Virus record (IMG/VR): IMGVR_UViG_3300033992_001502
Location: 206,963 to 270,962 of that record
Reading direction: 5' to 3' (one strand)
Origin: a virus
Length of the DNA stretch: 64,000 nt
How positions within the stretch are numbered: position 1 is the stretch's first letter; each line of letters begins with the position of its first letter. Position numbers and translations under genes: made by a program. This document shows, one piece after another, positions 49,607 through 56,739 of this stretch. The notes under the pieces are model-generated. The model was given only the letters and a program-made list of their open reading frames with translations, did no database searches and was not told the DNA's origin.

Positions 49607-49815
49607 CAATGGAACACGCAAGTACCATGGCCGAGATGGCGGTAGATATACTCTTTGCAGAAGGAGATCTATTTAAAGGTAAGGTAGATAAGGACTCCCT
49701 AGTAAAAGAGATCCAGGCAGCAACCTTAAAGAAGCTGGTTATAGAAGATTCAGACTTCTTAACCGAAGAAGAGTTCCAAGCCTGTCTGGAAAATGCCAAG
49801 AAAAACAGTAACTAA
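49600..49815 (+). CDS. Small acidic protein coupled to sigma factor
   Basis: 71 residues starting inside the sigma gene (ATG 49600). Helical, acidic (MEHASTMAEMAVDILFAEG ... LTEEEFQACLENAKK). Coupled translation suggests a functional link, such as an anti-sigma or co-activator, but that is only suggested by position. Confidence 0.6.
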   Translation: MLTMEHASTMAEMAVDILFAEGDLFKGKVDKDSLVKEIQAATLKKLVIEDSDFLTEEEFQACLENAKKNSN

Positions 49816-49833
49816 TATTTAAAATCTAAAACC

Positions 49834-50094
49834 ATGTATAAATTAGGAAACAAATGGTCGCACAACTTCGACTACGACGGAATGCTAAAGGCTGGCTCGG
49901 AAGTAACAGTGGATACTTCTCTAGAAGACTTGGAAAAATTGCACGATTCTTTTGAAGATGTCAATTACCATACGGAATCCGAACCGCTTTGGAACGCAAT
50001 CATTGCCAAGCGAAACGGATTCGACGGACCGTACTTTACACAGAGTATTAACGAGTTCTCGAGTCTATGCAAAGAGTGTTTAACTGAACAATAA
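49834..50094 (+). CDS. Small early hypothetical protein
   Basis: 86 residues with a Tyr/Asp-rich N-terminus (YKLGNKWSHNFDYDGMLKAG) and a single Cys near the end. Same transcript as the sigma gene, closed by the terminator at 50113. Not recognised. Confidence 0.55.
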   Translation: MYKLGNKWSHNFDYDGMLKAGSEVTVDTSLEDLEKLHDSFEDVNYHTESEPLWNAIIAKRNGFDGPYFTQSINEFSSLCKECLTEQ

Positions 50095-50112
50095 TAATCC
50101 ATCTTTTAACTA

Positions 50113-50148
50113 AAGGGGTCAAGGCGAGAATCTTTGACCCCTTTTTTA
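50113..50148 (+). terminator. Terminator
   Basis: GGGGTCAA ... TTTGACCCC stem with T-run, fused to the AGTATAATAG box that follows. Confidence 0.85.
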
Positions 50149-50158
50149 GTATAATAGA
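50149..50158 (+). promoter_or_regulatory. AGTATAATA middle-type promoter
   Basis: AGTATAATAG right after the terminator T-run; drives 50184-50531. Confidence 0.55.
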
Positions 50159-50183
50159 TATAGCCAAAATAAATAAAAAGGTT

Positions 50184-50453
50184 ATGTCAGACTTAAATAA
50201 TTATACAAAGATTCTATTGGACCTCATCCATCTAAGACAGACGGATTACTCGGCCTTTATGAATCGCTTGTACGAAGCCTTGACTGGAGAATTTAAAGAT
50301 GTAATACATGATAAGAGTCCAGTTGAAGATAAGACTCAAGCAATATGGACTATGATAAAACATTTTGAGAAGAACGAAGAGTTCGAGAAATGCGCTGACT
50401 TGAAGAAGTTAGCTGACGAATTAGATCCAACCTATAAACCCGTAAACCACTAA
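50184..50453 (+). CDS. UVR-motif-like small protein
   Basis: 89 residues. The C-terminal MIKHFEKNEEFEKCADLKKLAD is closely similar to IIKYLESKEEYEKCQELWAYY at 30754, both resembling the UVR helical motif. The N-terminal half is helical with LIHLRQTDYSAFMNRLYEALTG. Likely a small adaptor protein. Confidence 0.6.
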   Translation: MSDLNNYTKILLDLIHLRQTDYSAFMNRLYEALTGEFKDVIHDKSPVEDKTQAIWTMIKHFEKNEEFEKCADLKKLADELDPTYKPVNH

Positions 50454-50456
50454 CCT

Positions 50457-50531
50457 ATGCCAATGTGTATCCTAGCAGGAATCCTAGTTATAGTAGCTAT
50501 CCTGTACAATTTCAAGAAAGAAGAATATTAA
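50457..50531 (+). CDS. 24-residue membrane peptide
   Basis: ATG 50457 to TAA 50529-50531: MPMCILAGILVIVAILYNFK then KEEY. One transmembrane helix. It is 3 bases after the previous stop. Very short, so low confidence. Confidence 0.4.
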   Translation: MPMCILAGILVIVAILYNFKKEEY

Positions 50532-50563
50532 TAATTGATTATTGGTTTGATCAGTTGATAAAG

Positions 50564-50590
50564 AAAGGGTTCTCGAAAGGAGCCCTTTTC
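50564..50590 (+). terminator. Terminator
   Basis: AAAGGGTTCT-CGAA-AGGAGCCCTTTT, closing the 50184-50531 unit; TAGTATAAGATATA at about 50599-50612 follows as a promoter for the next gene. Confidence 0.7.
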
Positions 50591-50632
50591 TGGTTTCTTA
50601 GTATAAGATATAAAAGATAATACTTATTACAA

Positions 50633-50941
50633 ATGGCAGTTGCATTAATTAAACTTACAATGGGTACCCGAATTCTAGAGTTTACCCCAGCCCAGGTTCA
50701 GGTAATTGAATATAATTCTGGAGAAAACAATATCCGTATTGCTCTTGTCGGCGGATACACAATAGACTTCGTAACGCCCAGCCCGGCCGACGCGTTGGCC
50801 AAGCTGACCTTGCTCGAGACAGCTATGAACAGTGGAACCGGTATTGCGTCTATCAACGATCTCAACACGGCGGCTACGACAACAACTACGACCGCTGCTC
50901 CTCCTACTACGACCTCTTCTCCTGGCGGACCGTCCGCTTAA
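50633..50941 (+). CDS. Thr-rich-tailed hypothetical protein
   Basis: 102 residues. The first 75 are an ordered beta-type domain (ILEFTPAQVQVIEYNSGENN). The end is a Thr/Ala/Pro/Ser tail (TTTTTTAAPPTTTSSPGG), typical of glycosylated linkers or surface proteins. Not recognised; a virion surface role is possible. Confidence 0.55.
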   Translation: MAVALIKLTMGTRILEFTPAQVQVIEYNSGENNIRIALVGGYTIDFVTPSPADALAKLTLLETAMNSGTGIASINDLNTAATTTTTTAAPPTTTSSPGGPSA

Positions 50942-50984
50942 CTTCAAATTGTTAATAACTTTAGTTGAAAATAATTGTGAAAAA

Positions 50985-51018
50985 GTTTTTTAGTCTCAAA
51001 GATTCTTTTTATATTTAC
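50985..51018 (+). promoter_or_regulatory. Early-type promoter
   Basis: AGTTTTTTAGTCTCAAAG then TATATTTAC (51010-51018), upstream TTGTTAATAACTTTAG. Drives the gene at 51047. Confidence 0.7.
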
Positions 51019-51046
51019 TCTATATTAATCAATTAAAAAACAAACC

Positions 51047-51436
51047 ATGGAAAAATTAGTTTTAGTTAGATTCGGACAAGCACCAAGTCCAGTAGTATCA
51101 AGAGCATTAGCACCACACATCGTTGGTCAAGCAGTTGCCGTTCCTGTCCCAGGCGCGATCCTTTCAGTATTCAATACAGATTCTAATTTGGATCGGGTAT
51201 GCGATGACATCAAGGAGACCGGAGCGTTCTTCATCTTAGCTCGATTCAACGATATCAATATCGAGTTACCGGAAGAACTTATACAAGTAATCCACAAAGC
51301 AATGGGGACCTCAACTCCAACTCCTCACGAGACCGAAAGAGTCTATACAATGGACGAGTTGTTAGACCTCATCTCGAAAAACGGAATTGATTCTTTAACC
51401 CAAGATCAACGTCAACAATTAGAGAACCTCGGATAG
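51047..51436 (+). CDS. Early hypothetical protein
   Basis: 129 residues. Hydrophobic N-terminal region (KLVLVRFGQAPSPVVSRALA), a beta segment (AVAVPVPGAILSVFNT), and a helical end (MDELLDLISKNGIDSLTQDQR). Not recognised. Confidence 0.55.
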   Translation: MEKLVLVRFGQAPSPVVSRALAPHIVGQAVAVPVPGAILSVFNTDSNLDRVCDDIKETGAFFILARFNDINIELPEELIQVIHKAMGTSTPTPHETERVYTMDELLDLISKNGIDSLTQDQRQQLENLG

Positions 51437-51446
51437 GGGTTCTTTT
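51422..51446 (+). terminator. Terminator
   Basis: AGAACCTC-GGATA-GGGGTTCT followed by TTTC; the stem overlaps the end of the coding sequence. Confidence 0.65.
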
Positions 51447-51478
51447 CTCGGTTAAATATAATCAAATAATTAATTCTT

Positions 51479-51691
51479 ATGAAAGAGATTCTAAGGTTAT
51501 ACATCGAAACAAAAGGTCAAGAGACCTGCGTTAAAGACCCAAAGGAAATGATAAAGATTCTTTCCAAATCCAAAGCAGACATAGACCTAGACTTCGAGTA
51601 CGGCGGTCGTGTAAAGATGGGTTCAAGTCGAGAGTTCATAGGCCAAACAGTAAAGGTCGGAGACCACGAACTTGAAATACCAGCCCACTAA
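51479..51691 (+). CDS. Small early hypothetical protein
   Basis: 70 residues, charged (KEILRLYIETKGQETCVKDP; KIPSKSKADIDLD-type helices), ends VGDHELEIPAH. A weak AT-rich GTTAAATATAAT near 51450 may drive it. Not recognised. Confidence 0.5.
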   Translation: MKEILRLYIETKGQETCVKDPKEMIKILSKSKADIDLDFEYGGRVKMGSSREFIGQTVKVGDHELEIPAH

Positions 51692-51720
51692 TTGTTAATA
51701 ACTTTCCCGAAAATAATTAA

Positions 51721-51760
51721 CCCCGGATTTTTTAGATTCGGGGTTTTTTTTGTATATTTA
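51721..51760 (+). promoter_or_regulatory. Combined terminator and early promoter
   Basis: CCCCGGA-TTTTTTAG-ATTCGGGG hairpin with T-run, then TATATTTAC at 51752-51760. Upstream TTGTTAATAACTTTCC. Drives RNA element copy 2. Confidence 0.75.
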
Positions 51761-51763
51761 CTC

Positions 51764-51813
51764 TATAATTAAACGGTTCGCCTAACAAGCGCAGAGGGTA
51801 GACTCCGACCTAC
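51764..51813 (+). ncRNA. Duplicated small RNA element, copy 2
   Basis: Same 50-base block as 47603-47652 with one difference (GGGTAGACTCC versus GGGTATACTCC, in the second hairpin loop or stem edge). It again starts at the expected transcription start of a promoter with no coding gene before the next promoter at 51878. Confidence 0.6.
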
Positions 51814-51877
51814 GTGGTACCCAGAAGTTATGAACACTCAATTGTTAATAACTTTTTTTAAAAATAATTCACAAATA

Positions 51878-51910
51878 ATTTTTTAGTGTCAAAGTTTCTG
51901 CTTATATTTG
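51878..51910 (+). promoter_or_regulatory. Early-type promoter
   Basis: AATTTTTTAGTGTCAAAG then TATATTTG (51903-51910), upstream TTGTTAATAACTTTTT. Drives 51942-52380. Confidence 0.7.
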
Positions 51911-51941
51911 TACTATATTAATCAATTAAAAACAAACCAAT

Positions 51942-52199
51942 ATGCAGACATCATTTCAGCCAATCACACCGGAAGTTTTAAAACAAAGACTCCACGTAGC
52001 AATCACGAAGTTCTTCTTCGTAAAGAAAGATGGATCCCTAAGAGAAGTAATGGGAACCACTAATTTGAACCACATCCCCGCGGATAAACACCCACAGGGC
52101 GTACGAGAAACGCCACCATCTGTAATCGTGTTCTGGGATCTCTTAGCGGGAGATTGGAGAAGCGCTAAAGTAGAAACTCAATTCTTTATTAACCACTAA
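51942..52199 (+). CDS. Small early hypothetical protein
   Basis: 85 residues, mixed alpha/beta with a Phe-rich KFFFVKKDGSLREVMGTTNL and a FWDLLAGDWRSAKVETQFFINH end. The ...REVMGTTNLNHIP... pattern looks like a compact binding domain. Not recognised. Confidence 0.55.
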   Translation: MQTSFQPITPEVLKQRLHVAITKFFFVKKDGSLREVMGTTNLNHIPADKHPQGVRETPPSVIVFWDLLAGDWRSAKVETQFFINH

Positions 52200-52212
52200 A
52201 ACCAAAAGGATC

Positions 52213-52380
52213 ATGGCAACACAAGAAGCAATAGACGAAGCAAAGGAATTATTCGGCGAGGACGTCGTATTCCAAGTAATGGAGGTAGTCGCAATGTCTG
52301 ACGCAGACGGAGCCTACACAATGTTCGAAGATCAAGGAATGTTTGAATTCGCTGAGGCTGTAGAGTTCCTCTATTTTTAG
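52213..52380 (+). CDS. 55-residue acidic protein
   Basis: ATG 52213 to TAG 52378-52380. Acidic helical peptide (QEAIDEAKELFGEDVVFQVM) ending AVEFLYF. 13 bases after the previous gene. Not recognised. Confidence 0.45.
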   Translation: MATQEAIDEAKELFGEDVVFQVMEVVAMSDADGAYTMFEDQGMFEFAEAVEFLYF

Positions 52381-52446
52381 AGAAAACTGTAGCCCAAATA
52401 GATAAAACTGTAGTACATTAGTATAAACAATCAAACCAAAATAATT

Positions 52447-53580
52447 ATGCAAGAACTTAAAATCGGAAAAAAAGAGTTAACTGTTAGAAACTTCTTCGAG
52501 CGCCACCACAACGGCCGAGTTCCTAACCTAACCGTACAGCAACTGTACACGCAGTTCATGACGCAAGAAGCTGACTGCACAGGAATATCATACGGATTAT
52601 TTAACGGCGTAATTAAGAAACTACGCTTCGAGACGGGAGACTCCCTAGTCCCCGGTCCAGGCCAAAGCACTGTCGCACGTCCAACCGCCGAAGCCCAAGC
52701 AGACGCAGACGTTGAGATCAGCGACGAGCCAGAGATCTTCGAGATTGGAGCAATGGATTTTCCAGACTTCAAGAAGTTCTTAACTGGATCTGTGTTCGAC
52801 AAGTTAATGTCTGACCATGACGAAGAAGGAGGAGTATTCGCTGGTACTGCCAATATTGTTATCGGAGAGTCGGGAGTTGGTAAGTCAACTATTACATTAG
52901 ACCTCTTAGCTAAGATTAAACAGAAGCAACCGGATGCGAAGGTCCTCTACATCTCAAGTGAAATGACACGTAACGATCTTTACTTCTATTACAGAAAGAT
53001 GCCGATCATCGAGACAATCCCAACCCTCTTGATTATGGATTATCTAATGGGTCGTTTCGACAAGACCTTGGAGAAGGCAATCAACGGAGACTACGACGTA
53101 ATCCTAATCGACTCGCACCAAGACATTATTGTAAAGCTGAAAGATGTTCTAGGCTGGAAGAGTACCAAAGCCGAGACATGGTTAACTAACCTCATCATCG
53201 AAGCTGCGGACAAGAAAGGAAAAGCAATCTTTGCAATCCAACACATGACTAAAGGCGGACAGTACGTAGGCTCGACCTACCTCAAACACGCAACCACAAG
53301 CATGATGGAAATCCGCAAGGACGAAGCCGGCCGCCGCTACGCTGAATTTACAAAGAACCGCCGTGGAGGTAGCCTAGTCGGCAAGCGATTGTACTACTCC
53401 CTAGTAGACGGAGAGGTTAAATGGGACGAGAACGCATGGAGACAGGAGAATGTTGTAGCAGATCTTGCGGAACAAGAGTCTGACCGCCGTCAACGATTGG
53501 AAGGAGAGTTCAACAATCTTTTCCTAAGCGTAAAACGCCCAGCAACTGACGAGACCCCGACCGCAACTGAAGTAGAATAG
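52447..53580 (+). CDS. RadA/DnaB-like RecA-fold ATPase
   Basis: 377 residues. Walker A GESGVGKST at 140-148, Walker B DVILIDSHQDII near 218, and a RadA-like QHMTKGGQYVGSTYLKHATTSMMEI near 265-290. The N-terminal 60 residues form a helix-turn-helix-like domain (RNFFERHHNGRVPNLTVQQL). A polar acidic linker (80-100) separates them. It likely acts on DNA in replication or recombination, as helicase loader, strand exchange or RadA-type branch remodelling. ACTCCCTAGT is within the gene at 52640 and 53396. Confidence 0.75.
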   Translation: MQELKIGKKELTVRNFFERHHNGRVPNLTVQQLYTQFMTQEADCTGISYGLFNGVIKKLRFETGDSLVPGPGQSTVARPTAEAQADADVEISDEPEIFEIGAMDFPDFKKFLTGSVFDKLMSDHDEEGGVFAGTANIVIGESGVGKSTITLDLLAKIKQKQPDAKVLYISSEMTRNDLYFYYRKMPIIETIPTLLIMDYLMGRFDKTLEKAINGDYDVILIDSHQDIIVKLKDVLGWKSTKAETWLTNLIIEAADKKGKAIFAIQHMTKGGQYVGSTYLKHATTSMMEIRKDEAGRRYAEFTKNRRGGSLVGKRLYYSLVDGEVKWDENAWRQENVVADLAEQESDRRQRLEGEFNNLFLSVKRPATDETPTATEVE

Positions 53581-53635
53581 TCGGAAACTGTTGAAGAAAA
53601 TTTAGTATATTAATCTTATAAAAAACAAATAGAAA

Positions 53636-54754
53636 ATGATAAGTCAATCGCAATTCGATCAAGCCAAAGCGGACCTAGCAGGAAACAATCCACTAGTGAA
53701 ACGCGTAAAATTATCTGATATTGTCCTTAACGACAATTCAATCAAACACAACTCTATCGAGATAGAGGGTTCACGTGTCCCTGTGTCCAACAAGTTCTTT
53801 AATAGACTAGGTCAAATGGTTAACCTTAACGCCGGCCTAATCAATAAGATGAACAAGAACGAGGACAAGGATATTGAGACCAAGTTGTTGCAGACTATAA
53901 AGTCTTATTCAGAAACCAGAGACGGAGCAAAAGAGTTCCTTCTTATCGGAGACGCTGGAAGCCATCAGGTAACCAATATTGTCCGAGCTGATAAGTACAA
54001 TAGATTGTCTAATGAGACTCTATTCGCGACAGCCGAGACCATGATGAATGAAATCCCGGACATGCATATCGAGTCAATCGACAACAACGGGCCAGGCGGA
54101 GTAAGTATAAACCTTATCCACGGCAGCCAAGTTGGCTACGAGAGAATCGGTAAGGACGAGGTCTTCAGATTCGGAGTATCCTTGGTAAATACCGGAACCG
54201 CAAGTCGAGTGGACGATTTCTTCTACCGTCTGTCATGCGCAAACGGTGCAGTCGCTAGAAACCTAAACACTGCGTTCGAGTTTGGAAACGGCGACGATGC
54301 TTTCCGCAAGTTGCTAGACCAAATGAATGGTTGGGCCAAGACCGGGTTCGTACCTAAAACTTTCCAAGACAGATTGGAGCGAGCAATGGTAACCAAAGCA
54401 AGCTACGCCGAAGTTGAGCGAGCTCTACACTCGGTAACTGGAGCTATCGATAATAAAAATTTCGATATGCACGCTAAATTAGTACGTGGAGCTGAGGAAC
54501 AATTCTTTCCAGAGTACGATGCGGCAACCAAACGAATCTTCCGTGCAGGCTTTAACTCTATGCAGTTGACCGATGCTCAAAAGAAGTTCATCAAGACTGA
54601 TGCAACTATCTGGGACGTTGTTAACGAGTTGACATGGATTGGAAGTCACGATACAATCTTCGACCTGAAGAACAATAAAAACTTCAAGGTAGCGGGTGGA
54701 AGCCTCTTCACTAAAACATGGGACCTTGAGCACGCAGGATTAGCTCAAATCTAA
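53636..54754 (+). CDS. DUF932-like phage/plasmid protein
   Basis: 372 residues. The centre holds the DUF932-type signature FRFGVSLVNTGTASRVDDFFYRLSCANGAVARN (about 178-210), seen in phage and plasmid proteins of unknown function. The C-terminus has a helical TKRIFRAGFNSMQLTDAQKKFIKTDATIWDV. TTAGTATATTAAT at about 53602-53614 may be its promoter. Terminator right behind. Confidence 0.7.
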   Translation: MISQSQFDQAKADLAGNNPLVKRVKLSDIVLNDNSIKHNSIEIEGSRVPVSNKFFNRLGQMVNLNAGLINKMNKNEDKDIETKLLQTIKSYSETRDGAKEFLLIGDAGSHQVTNIVRADKYNRLSNETLFATAETMMNEIPDMHIESIDNNGPGGVSINLIHGSQVGYERIGKDEVFRFGVSLVNTGTASRVDDFFYRLSCANGAVARNLNTAFEFGNGDDAFRKLLDQMNGWAKTGFVPKTFQDRLERAMVTKASYAEVERALHSVTGAIDNKNFDMHAKLVRGAEEQFFPEYDAATKRIFRAGFNSMQLTDAQKKFIKTDATIWDVVNELTWIGSHDTIFDLKNNKNFKVAGGSLFTKTWDLEHAGLAQI

Positions 54755-54782
54755 ACACTAAATACAACTATGACTACCCTAA

Positions 54783-54812
54783 AAGGGGTCCTCAGAAGGG
54801 ACCCCTTTTTTG
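54783..54812 (+). terminator. Terminator
   Basis: GGGGTCC-TCAGAA-GGGACCCC stem and T-run; same loop as at 41133. Confidence 0.9.
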
Positions 54813-54840
54813 TGTGAATAGGGATCACTCCCTAGTCCCA

Positions 54841-54984
54841 TTACCCCTGACCAACTGATCTCTTAAGGTAGTTCTTAGCCGCCTTGCTGCGAGAGCTCTT
54901 GCTCTTTGCATGCACGCCCGGACGTTTACGTTTAGAGCTCGGTCTGTGTACAGAACCGGTAGCTCCCGCTTTTGCTTTAGCCAT
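54841..54984 (-). CDS. 47-residue basic protein
   Basis: Reads MAKAKAGATGSVHRPSSKRK then RPGVHAKSKSSRSKAAKNYL and ends KRSVGQG, with TAA at 54841-54843 and ATG at 54982-54984. Very basic, with the RPGVHAKxKSS...KNYxKR pattern that I recall from small proteins of Bacteroidota phages. Probably binds nucleic acid. Opposite-strand frames in this stretch are shadows. Confidence 0.6.
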   Translation of the reverse strand: MAKAKAGATGSVHRPSSKRKRPGVHAKSKSSRSKAAKNYLKRSVGQG

Positions 54985-55100
54985 CAGTGATATTATATTT
55001 TCTTATTATTTAATCCCAAAATCCGTGCAGTCCCGGCATGGGTTCTGGACCCTACCCCAGCTCGAGGGGTTTTCGCGCACAGTAACCTTCAACCGCCGGA

Positions 55101-55110
55101 AATAAATAAC
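55101..55110 (+). promoter_or_regulatory. Late-promoter box
   Basis: AATAAATAAC, 4 bases before ATG 55114, closer than the usual spacing. Confidence 0.5.
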
Positions 55111-55113
55111 CTT

Positions 55114-55623
55114 ATGAAAAAGGAATTAGCAGCAGAGGATCTTGATTTTATCAGATTCTGTATAGAAGAACTGGAGATCGAGACCAGCCCCAATATCAGC
55201 ATAGGCGACGACCATAACAAGGCCAAGCAGGTCCGAGCTATGGGTTACTATACACCAGTGGATAACCAGATCTGGGTACTACGCGGACTCCGGGTAGCAG
55301 CTGACTGGTACCGGACCCTAGCCCATGAATTGGTACATTGGCGCCAGCGCGAGTTGGGCCAGCAGATGGATGGTTCGGATGGGTCAGACCTGGAGAATGA
55401 AGCTAATTCTAAAGCTGCAGTCCTACTACGTGAATGGGGCAGAAGGGATGAAGCAATCTATAGCGAACCAGTGGTGGAGACTCAGGATGAAATGAGTAGT
55501 CCACGGACGCAATACTACCTGGAGTACTATGGTAACCTTAGCCCATCAGGCTTCAGTCTCTCTACTGTAGGCGAAGAGGTCCGGATTACAATTCCCCCAT
55601 CAGATTCCTGGCCTCAAGTATAA
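55114..55623 (+). CDS. HExxH metallopeptidase-like protein
   Basis: 169 residues. HELVH at 71-75 in LAHELVHWRQRELG, then DGSDLENEANSKAAVLLREWG with the likely third zinc ligand Glu. Small proteins of this kind occur in T4-like phages as putative metallopeptidases. GC-rich gene. No capsid-targeting peptide. Its 3' end overlaps the convergent recombinase gene by 38 bases. Confidence 0.75.
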   Translation: MKKELAAEDLDFIRFCIEELEIETSPNISIGDDHNKAKQVRAMGYYTPVDNQIWVLRGLRVAADWYRTLAHELVHWRQRELGQQMDGSDGSDLENEANSKAAVLLREWGRRDEAIYSEPVVETQDEMSSPRTQYYLEYYGNLSPSGFSLSTVGEEVRITIPPSDSWPQV

Positions 55624-56224
55624 GGTTAGTAAGGTCGTCTTTAATCTCGTCCCTGTACTCTTGTCTGTGCAGGGTTTTTTGTATAACATGTAATTCAACA
55701 CCGTGCCAGGTTAGGAATCTCTCGAATAGATCTGCACCAGCAAAACGAGCCATCCGGTCCGGGGTTTCCATAACAACCATCGAGACCCGCTTGCGCAGGA
55801 CAGACTCCATAATCTTGTCGAATCCGCCCCTACCTTCTAGGCTACCGGCCTTACCGATATCCCCTATAACCTGGTCTACCCTGATCCCGGCCCGGGTACA
55901 GTACTCTAGGACCCTGTCCTGCTGAGCCTGCAGCCGCTTCTGGCTAGAGACACCGGCCTTGCCCTGGTCCGGGATTCCAGCCGCCCGGCAGTATACTATC
56001 ACCTCTCGAGTTTGAGGTAGTCTACTCCCTAGTAGGTAGAGTAGCTGCTGCTTGTCGTAGTAGGTCCGCCCGTTTATAGAGTTCTTCCACTTATCCACCC
56101 GGCCCTGGGCTACGTAACCTTCTAGAGTCTTCAACGAAACCCCTAGGAATTCCGCGGCCTGCTTCTTGTACATGAGTTCCCCGCTAGGGAAGGGTCTTAG
56201 TTCTTGTGTTTGTTCCTGTTCCAT
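55586..56224 (-). CDS. IS607-type serine recombinase
   Basis: 212 residues. N-terminal MerR-like helix-turn-helix (KKQAAEFLGVSLKTLEGYVAQGRV, about 20-43), then a serine recombinase: VIVYCR ... GVSSQKRLQAQQDRVLEYC and METPDRMARFAGADLFERFL, close to the VEHKDRLARFG motif of IS607 TnpA. The usual YARVSS motif is split by 11 extra residues (AAGIPDQGKAG) between YCR and VSSQ. No TnpB-type partner is seen nearby. GC-rich, with a late box upstream. Could be a domesticated recombinase or a remnant. Confidence 0.7.
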   Translation of the reverse strand: MEQEQTQELRPFPSGELMYKKQAAEFLGVSLKTLEGYVAQGRVDKWKNSINGRTYYDKQQLLYLLGSRLPQTREVIVYCRAAGIPDQGKAGVSSQKRLQAQQDRVLEYCTRAGIRVDQVIGDIGKAGSLEGRGGFDKIMESVLRKRVSMVVMETPDRMARFAGADLFERFLTWHGVELHVIQKTLHRQEYRDEIKDDLTNLILEARNLMGEL

Positions 56225-56228
56225 GGGG

Positions 56229-56239
56229 TTATTTATCCG
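56229..56239 (-). promoter_or_regulatory. Late-promoter box
   Basis: Minus strand GGATAAATAAC, 5 bases before the start at 56224. Confidence 0.5.
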
Positions 56240-56739
56240 GGTACCCAGCTGCTGGTCGAGAAGTCCACGGGCCCGGGTTCCCGCGGTTTCCGGCTAGACC
56301 CCGCCTACTCGGGCCCCTCTAGACTCTGGGGCTTCCGGTCGGGCCGCGGAGCCGAGGCAGGGGTTACTCCCTAGTCCCCATAAATGCACAGTCTGTATCC
56401 TTTGGGCGCTGCCAGCTGCCTGTACTCCCTAGTCCCGAGTAGGCCGGTGGTTGGCTGGGCAGGCTGGGGTCCGGGTCCTGGCCTAGGTAAGAGTCCGGTA
56501 CCTTGGTCTTGGCTAGTCTAGGTCTGGGTCTATAGGATAGGGTTCTGAATAGGGTTGGGTATAGGGTCTGGTATACCCGTTATTTTTCTTTTTATGTATA
56601 TAAGTAGACAGAGTCTTGCCTATAGAGTTTCTTCTTAGAGTAGTATAATTTCTTAGAGTAGTAGGGCGCGCCTCTAAGCTTTGGGACGCAAACGTACCCA
56701 TGGCCCGGGCCTGGACCCATTGGGTATAATAGACTCTAT
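56240..56739. other. GC-rich non-coding region with short repeats
   Basis: 500 bases without a convincing gene; the minus-strand 62-codon frame at 56513 has no clear start signal and a low-complexity tail. It holds two ACTCCCTAGT copies (56366, 56424), telomere-like (A)TAGGGTT runs at about 56535-56570, and two TTCTTAGAGTAGTA copies near 56630-56660. The function could be regulatory or origin-related. The GGTATAATAG box at 56723 belongs to the tRNA-like gene that follows. Confidence 0.5.
56723..56732 (+). promoter_or_regulatory. TATAATA middle-type promoter
   Basis: GGTATAATAG, 8 bases before tRNA-like gene 2. Confidence 0.5.

Larger units (their letters stand above)
48246..56433 (+). repeat. 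Dispersed 10-base word ACTCCCTAGT
   Basis: Ten exact copies, all on the plus strand, at 48246, 48777, 49017, 49694, 52640, 53396, 54827, 56024, 56366 and 56424. Some are in coding and some in non-coding DNA. I noticed none in the first 48 kb, though I did not count exhaustively. Confidence 0.75.

Noticed and set aside
54884-55105. 73-codon plus-strand frame
   Set aside because: It is the shadow of the basic minus-strand protein and crosses its promoter region.
55586-56224. Intact IS607 insertion element
   Set aside because: No TnpB gene, no clear ends, and the catalytic motif is interrupted.
56513-56701. 62-codon minus-strand frame
   Set aside because: Low-complexity tail from the TAGGGTT-type repeats and no late or middle box upstream.
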